Shown: positions 6,052 to 8,185 of the stretch, in pieces
Layout: each line of letters starts with the position of its first letter
Numbering within the stretch: the stretch's first letter is position 1
DNA from: UBA1801 sp035353395
Lineage (GTDB): Bacteria; Acidobacteriota; Holophagae; Holophagales; Holophagaceae
NCBI GenBank assembly: GCA_035353395.1
Contig: DAOPZL010000086.1
Coordinates: 1 to 8,185, forward strand
Length of the DNA stretch: 8,185 nucleotides
Direction of reading: 5' to 3'
Notes under the pieces: model-generated
What the model saw: the letters and a program-made list of their open reading frames with translations, nothing else
Databases searched by the model: none
Told to the model about the DNA's origin: nothing
Program-made: the position numbers and the translations under genes

Positions 6052-6061
6052 GGCTATAGCC
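6052..6061 (-). promoter_or_regulatory. Possible -10 element / palindrome just upstream of the phosphoesterase start
   Basis: GGCTATAGCC is a perfect 10-bp palindrome ending 8 nt before the phosphoesterase ATG. It contains TATAGC, a passable -10 hexamer. Transcription from it would begin about at the start codon, which would explain the missing Shine-Dalgarno (a leaderless mRNA). I found no good -35 at 16-18 nt. Confidence 0.3.
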
Positions 6062-6072
6062 AATGCCTCCCG

Positions 6073-6097
6073 GCTTCCATGCGCGGATGATGGAAGC
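6073..6097. promoter_or_regulatory. 8-bp interrupted dyad in the divergent control region, candidate operator
   Basis: GCTTCCAT-N9-ATGGAAGC (6073-6080 and 6090-6097) is an exact inverted repeat. It sits in the 171-bp gap between divergent genes, just upstream of the phosphoesterase promoter candidate and about 70 nt upstream of the -10 candidate for the acyl-CoA dehydrogenase. The geometry suits a dimeric repressor such as a TetR or FadR type, but no regulator gene is in the window. Confidence 0.35.
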
Positions 6098-6164
6098 GGC
6101 AGCCCGGACGAGGATCCCGGCGCCTCCCAGGAAGGGGCAGGGAGCCAGGAGCCGGCTGATCCGG

Positions 6165-6170
6165 TACAAT
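6165..6170 (+). promoter_or_regulatory. Candidate -10 element of the acyl-CoA dehydrogenase
   Basis: TACAAT differs from the sigma-70 consensus at one base and lies 46 nt before the ATG, giving a leader of about 40 nt. It is framed by a small dyad, GATCC (6158-6162) and GGATC (6171-6175). The -35 region at 16-18 nt spacing is poor, so activator dependence or a false positive are both possible. Confidence 0.35.
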
Positions 6171-6215
6171 GGATCCTTTGGTTTGAACCCCCCCTTGCAG
6201 GACGATGGAGGAGCC

Positions 6216-7979
6216 ATGACAGTCACCCAGAACGAAACCATCTTCGGCGGCAGCTTCCTGCTGGCTCCCATCGGCTCCCAGCCCCAGTTCACGCCGGAGG
6301 AGCTGGACGACGAGACCAAGGCGATCGGCGAGGCGGCCCGGGACTTCATGATGGGCGAGGTGATGCCCAGGGACGCCGAGATCGAGAAGCTCCAGCCGGG
6401 ACTCAGCCGGGAGCTGCTCCAGAAGGCCGGGGAGATCGGCCTCCTCAGCATCGAGATCCCCGAGGCCTACGACGGCATGGACCTGGACAAGAAGACCACC
6501 CTCGTCGTGCTGGAGGAGCTGGGCAAGCAGGCCTCCTTCTCCGTGACCTACGGGGCCCACACGGGCATCGGGACGCTCCCCATCGTCTACTTCGGAACCC
6601 CGGAGCAGAAGGCCAAGTACCTGCCCAAGCTGGCGAGCGGCGAGTGGCTGGCGGCCTACGCCCTCACCGAGCCCGGCGCGGGCAGCGACGCCATGAACTC
6701 CAAGACTACCGCCGTCCTGGACGGCGACACCTGGGTGCTCAACGGCACCAAGATGTGGATCACCAACGCGGGCTTCGCGGACGTCTTCGTGGTCTTCGCC
6801 AAGGTGGACGGCCGCAAGTTCAGCGCCTTCATCGTCGAGAAGACCGATGCGGGCTTCTCCACCGGCGCCGAGGAGCAGAAGCTGGGCATCAAGGGCAGCT
6901 CCACCCGGGCCCTGGTGCTCGACAACGTGCGCATCCCCAAGGACCGGCTCCTGGGCGAGATCGGCCGGGGCCACCGCATCGCCTTCGGGATTCTCAACAT
7001 CGGCCGCTTCAAGCTGGGCGCGGGCTGCACGGGCACCGCCAAGGTGGTGCTCGAATACACCCTGAAATACGCCGGCGAGCGGCAGCAGTTCAGCAAGTCC
7101 ATCAACAACTTCGGAATGATCCAGAAGTACCTGGCGGACATCGGCACCCGCATCTTCGTGGCCGAGGCCACCACCTACCGCACCATCGGCTGCATCAGCG
7201 AGGGCATGGCCGCCATCCACTGGGACGAGGAGAAGGCGGCCCAGCGCAAGCTGGACATCATGGACGAGTTCTCCATGGAAGCCTCGATGGCGAAGGTCTG
7301 GGGCAGCGAGGCCCTCTTCTTCACCGCCGACGACGCGGTCCAGTGCTTCGGCGGCTACGGCTTCTCCGCGGAATACCCGCCCGAGAAGATCTACCGCGAC
7401 AACCGCATCAACCGCATCTTCGAGGGCACCAACGAGATCAACCGCATGATCATCGCGGGCCAGCTCTTCAAGAAGGCCGGCAACCAGTCCCTGCCCATCT
7501 CGAGGAGCACGGCCGGCGCACCGAAGGCCGCCGACTTCACCGGCCGCCTCGCGGCCGCCAAGTGCGCCGTGGAGCTGAGCAAGCGCCAGTGCGGCTACGC
7601 CGCCGCCGCCGCCCTGGAGGTCCGCGGCCAGAAACTCATCGAGAGCCAGGAGTCCGCCGCCCGCGTCGCGGACATGCTCACGGAGATCTACGCCATGGAA
7701 TCCGCCGTGGTGCGCGCCGACAAGATGGCTGAAGCCGGCCACCGCTGGGCGGACCTCGCCTGCGACTTCGCCGCGACCTACGTCAACGAGAACTGGTACA
7801 AGGTCCAGGCCAACGCCCGCCTGCTCCTGGGCGACGTGCTGGAGGGCGACCCCCTGGCGTCGGCCCTGGAGGACCTGCAGGCCTTCTCCGGCTACGTGCC
7901 GGTCTCCAGCTCGGCGCTGCGCGGCCGGATCGCCGCCCAGCTCATCGAGAAGGGCGGCTATCCGATCGAGCAGTACTGA
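6216..7979 (+). CDS. Long-form acyl-CoA dehydrogenase (VLCAD/FadE type)
   Basis: A 587-residue FAD enzyme that oxidises acyl-CoA to trans-2-enoyl-CoA, passing electrons to ETF in the first step of beta-oxidation. The length and extra C-terminal helical domain (about 445-587) match the VLCAD / Bacillus FadE class rather than the ~380-aa short- and medium-chain enzymes. Visible: an N-terminal helical domain, YALTEPGAGSDA (from Tyr148) and GTKMWITNAG of the flavin/substrate beta-domain, EQKLGIKGSSTR, and FEGTNEINR with the catalytic Glu at residue 403, equivalent to human VLCAD E462. GGYGFSAEYPPEKIYRD precedes it as usual. Start chosen at ATG 6216-6218, with GGAGGAG (6207-6213) immediately upstream. 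The frame is open 51 codons further, but that stretch would span the ribosome binding site and candidate promoter. It is monocistronic here: convergent to the next gene and divergent from the phosphoesterase. Long-chain preference is inferred. Confidence 0.95.
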   Translation: MTVTQNETIFGGSFLLAPIGSQPQFTPEELDDETKAIGEAARDFMMGEVMPRDAEIEKLQPGLSRELLQKAGEIGLLSIEIPEAYDGMDLDKKTTLVVLEELGKQASFSVTYGAHTGIGTLPIVYFGTPEQKAKYLPKLASGEWLAAYALTEPGAGSDAMNSKTTAVLDGDTWVLNGTKMWITNAGFADVFVVFAKVDGRKFSAFIVEKTDAGFSTGAEEQKLGIKGSSTRALVLDNVRIPKDRLLGEIGRGHRIAFGILNIGRFKLGAGCTGTAKVVLEYTLKYAGERQQFSKSINNFGMIQKYLADIGTRIFVAEATTYRTIGCISEGMAAIHWDEEKAAQRKLDIMDEFSMEASMAKVWGSEALFFTADDAVQCFGGYGFSAEYPPEKIYRDNRINRIFEGTNEINRMIIAGQLFKKAGNQSLPISRSTAGAPKAADFTGRLAAAKCAVELSKRQCGYAAAAALEVRGQKLIESQESAARVADMLTEIYAMESAVVRADKMAEAGHRWADLACDFAATYVNENWYKVQANARLLLGDVLEGDPLASALEDLQAFSGYVPVSSSALRGRIAAQLIEKGGYPIEQY

Positions 7980-7985
7980 TCGGTC

Positions 7986-8185
7986 CTACGGATTGGGCTG
8001 AGCGGGTTTCTGGGGTTTCGGCCAGACGAGAGGGGGCGGCGTGCCGCCGGGCTTGGGGTTCCCTCCGCCGCCCGAAGGGCCTGCGGGCCGCGTCTGCTGG
8101 GGATTCCTGCCGGCCTCCGGGCCTTGGCTCGGAACCCTGGGGAAGGGGCCGGGCGCTGGATTCCGGCTGGACTGGCTCCCCTGGG
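7986..8185 (-). CDS. C-terminal tail of a Pro/Gly/Gln-rich protein (5' part outside window), unknown function
   Basis: Reading in from the right edge, the minus strand has a frame of 65 residues ending at TAG (7988-7986), 6 nt from the end of the acyl-CoA dehydrogenase. It is low-complexity: Pro, Gly, Gln and Asn dominate, with repeated Asn-Pro (NPAPG, NPQQT, NPKPG, QPNP), a four-Gly run and the end PKPQKPAQPNP. Third positions are mostly G or C (about 80%), as in the neighbouring genes, and the stop lies sensibly beside the convergent gene. Caution: the region is so GC-rich that other frames are also open. A flexible, possibly surface or linker tail is likely; the body of the protein is not visible. 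Confidence 0.5.
   Translation of the reverse strand, partial: QGSQSSRNPAPGPFPRVPSQGPEAGRNPQQTRPAGPSGGGGNPKPGGTPPPLVWPKPQKPAQPNP

Noticed and set aside
5035..6063. Upstream extension of the UbiE/MenG frame giving a 575-residue protein
   Set aside because: The extra 343 residues are an Arg-rich out-of-frame reading of the phosphoesterase gene; a good GGAGG with GTG at 5034 gives a normal-length methyltransferase.
6063..6215. 51-codon N-terminal extension of the acyl-CoA dehydrogenase
   Set aside because: It would translate the candidate promoter and the GGAGGAG ribosome binding site; the ATG at 6216 has ideal spacing and gives family length.
6054..7742. 562-codon minus-strand frame antisense to the acyl-CoA dehydrogenase
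   Set aside because: Shadow of a high-GC3 gene; it also crosses the divergent promoter region and has no family signature.
8035..8048. GGCGGC-GT-GCCGCC palindrome as a terminator for the acyl-CoA dehydrogenase
   Set aside because: A 2-nt loop is sterically poor, it lies inside the likely convergent coding tail (Gly-Gly-Thr-Pro-Pro codons), and there is no U-tract.

Overview
The window is GC-rich bacterial chromosome, roughly two-thirds G+C by eye, with densely packed metabolic genes. The gene set (2,3-bisphosphoglycerate-independent phosphoglycerate mutase, an Aer-like redox-taxis receptor, a Cys/Met-metabolism PLP enzyme, a UbiE/MenG quinone methyltransferase, a lipoprotein phosphoesterase and a long FadE/VLCAD-type acyl-CoA dehydrogenase) fits a motile, respiring, free-living Gram-negative bacterium. 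Acidobacteriota (Holophagae/Geothrix-like) or a myxobacterial or delta-proteobacterial lineage are guesses from gene content. Nothing in the sequence fixes the taxon, and there is no phage, IS, CRISPR, tRNA or rRNA signal.

Layout. At 1-996 (+) lies the C-terminal ~330 codons of gpmI, ending in a perfect 16-bp hairpin (1017-1059) that it shares with a convergent chemoreceptor. From 6044 down to 1078 five genes run on the minus strand: a calcineurin-like phosphoesterase lipoprotein (6044-5070), a UbiE/MenG methyltransferase (5034-4336, GTG start), a 72-residue Pro-rich basic small protein (4307-4089), a Cys/Met-metabolism PLP lyase (4009-2828) and an Aer-like PAS-transmembrane-MCP receptor (2667-1078). 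The gaps between them are 35, 28, 79 and 160 nt. The first three could be one transcript. The lyase has its own candidate structured leader, and the receptor has a separate leader. A 171-bp divergent control region (6045-6215) separates this block from the acyl-CoA dehydrogenase (6216-7979, +). Beyond a 6-nt gap, a Pro/Gly/Gln-rich C-terminal tail of a convergent minus-strand gene runs off the right edge. No gene-free stretch exceeds 171 nt.

How the genes relate. Most are individually familiar: glycolysis, quinone methylation, beta-oxidation and electron-transport-sensing taxis. A redox thread (quinone synthesis, FAD-based taxis, FAD-linked fatty-acid oxidation) runs through them, but they are not an obvious dedicated pathway. 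The less ordinary features are three. The 79-nt leader of the PLP lyase can fold into a compact three-way junction that pairs a 7-nt anti-Shine-Dalgarno with the ribosome binding site. A two-codon upstream ORF, ATG-CGA-TGA, overlaps the receptor start. The Pro-rich small gene sits between the methyltransferase and the lyase. All three come from reading the sequence only and have no comparative or experimental support.
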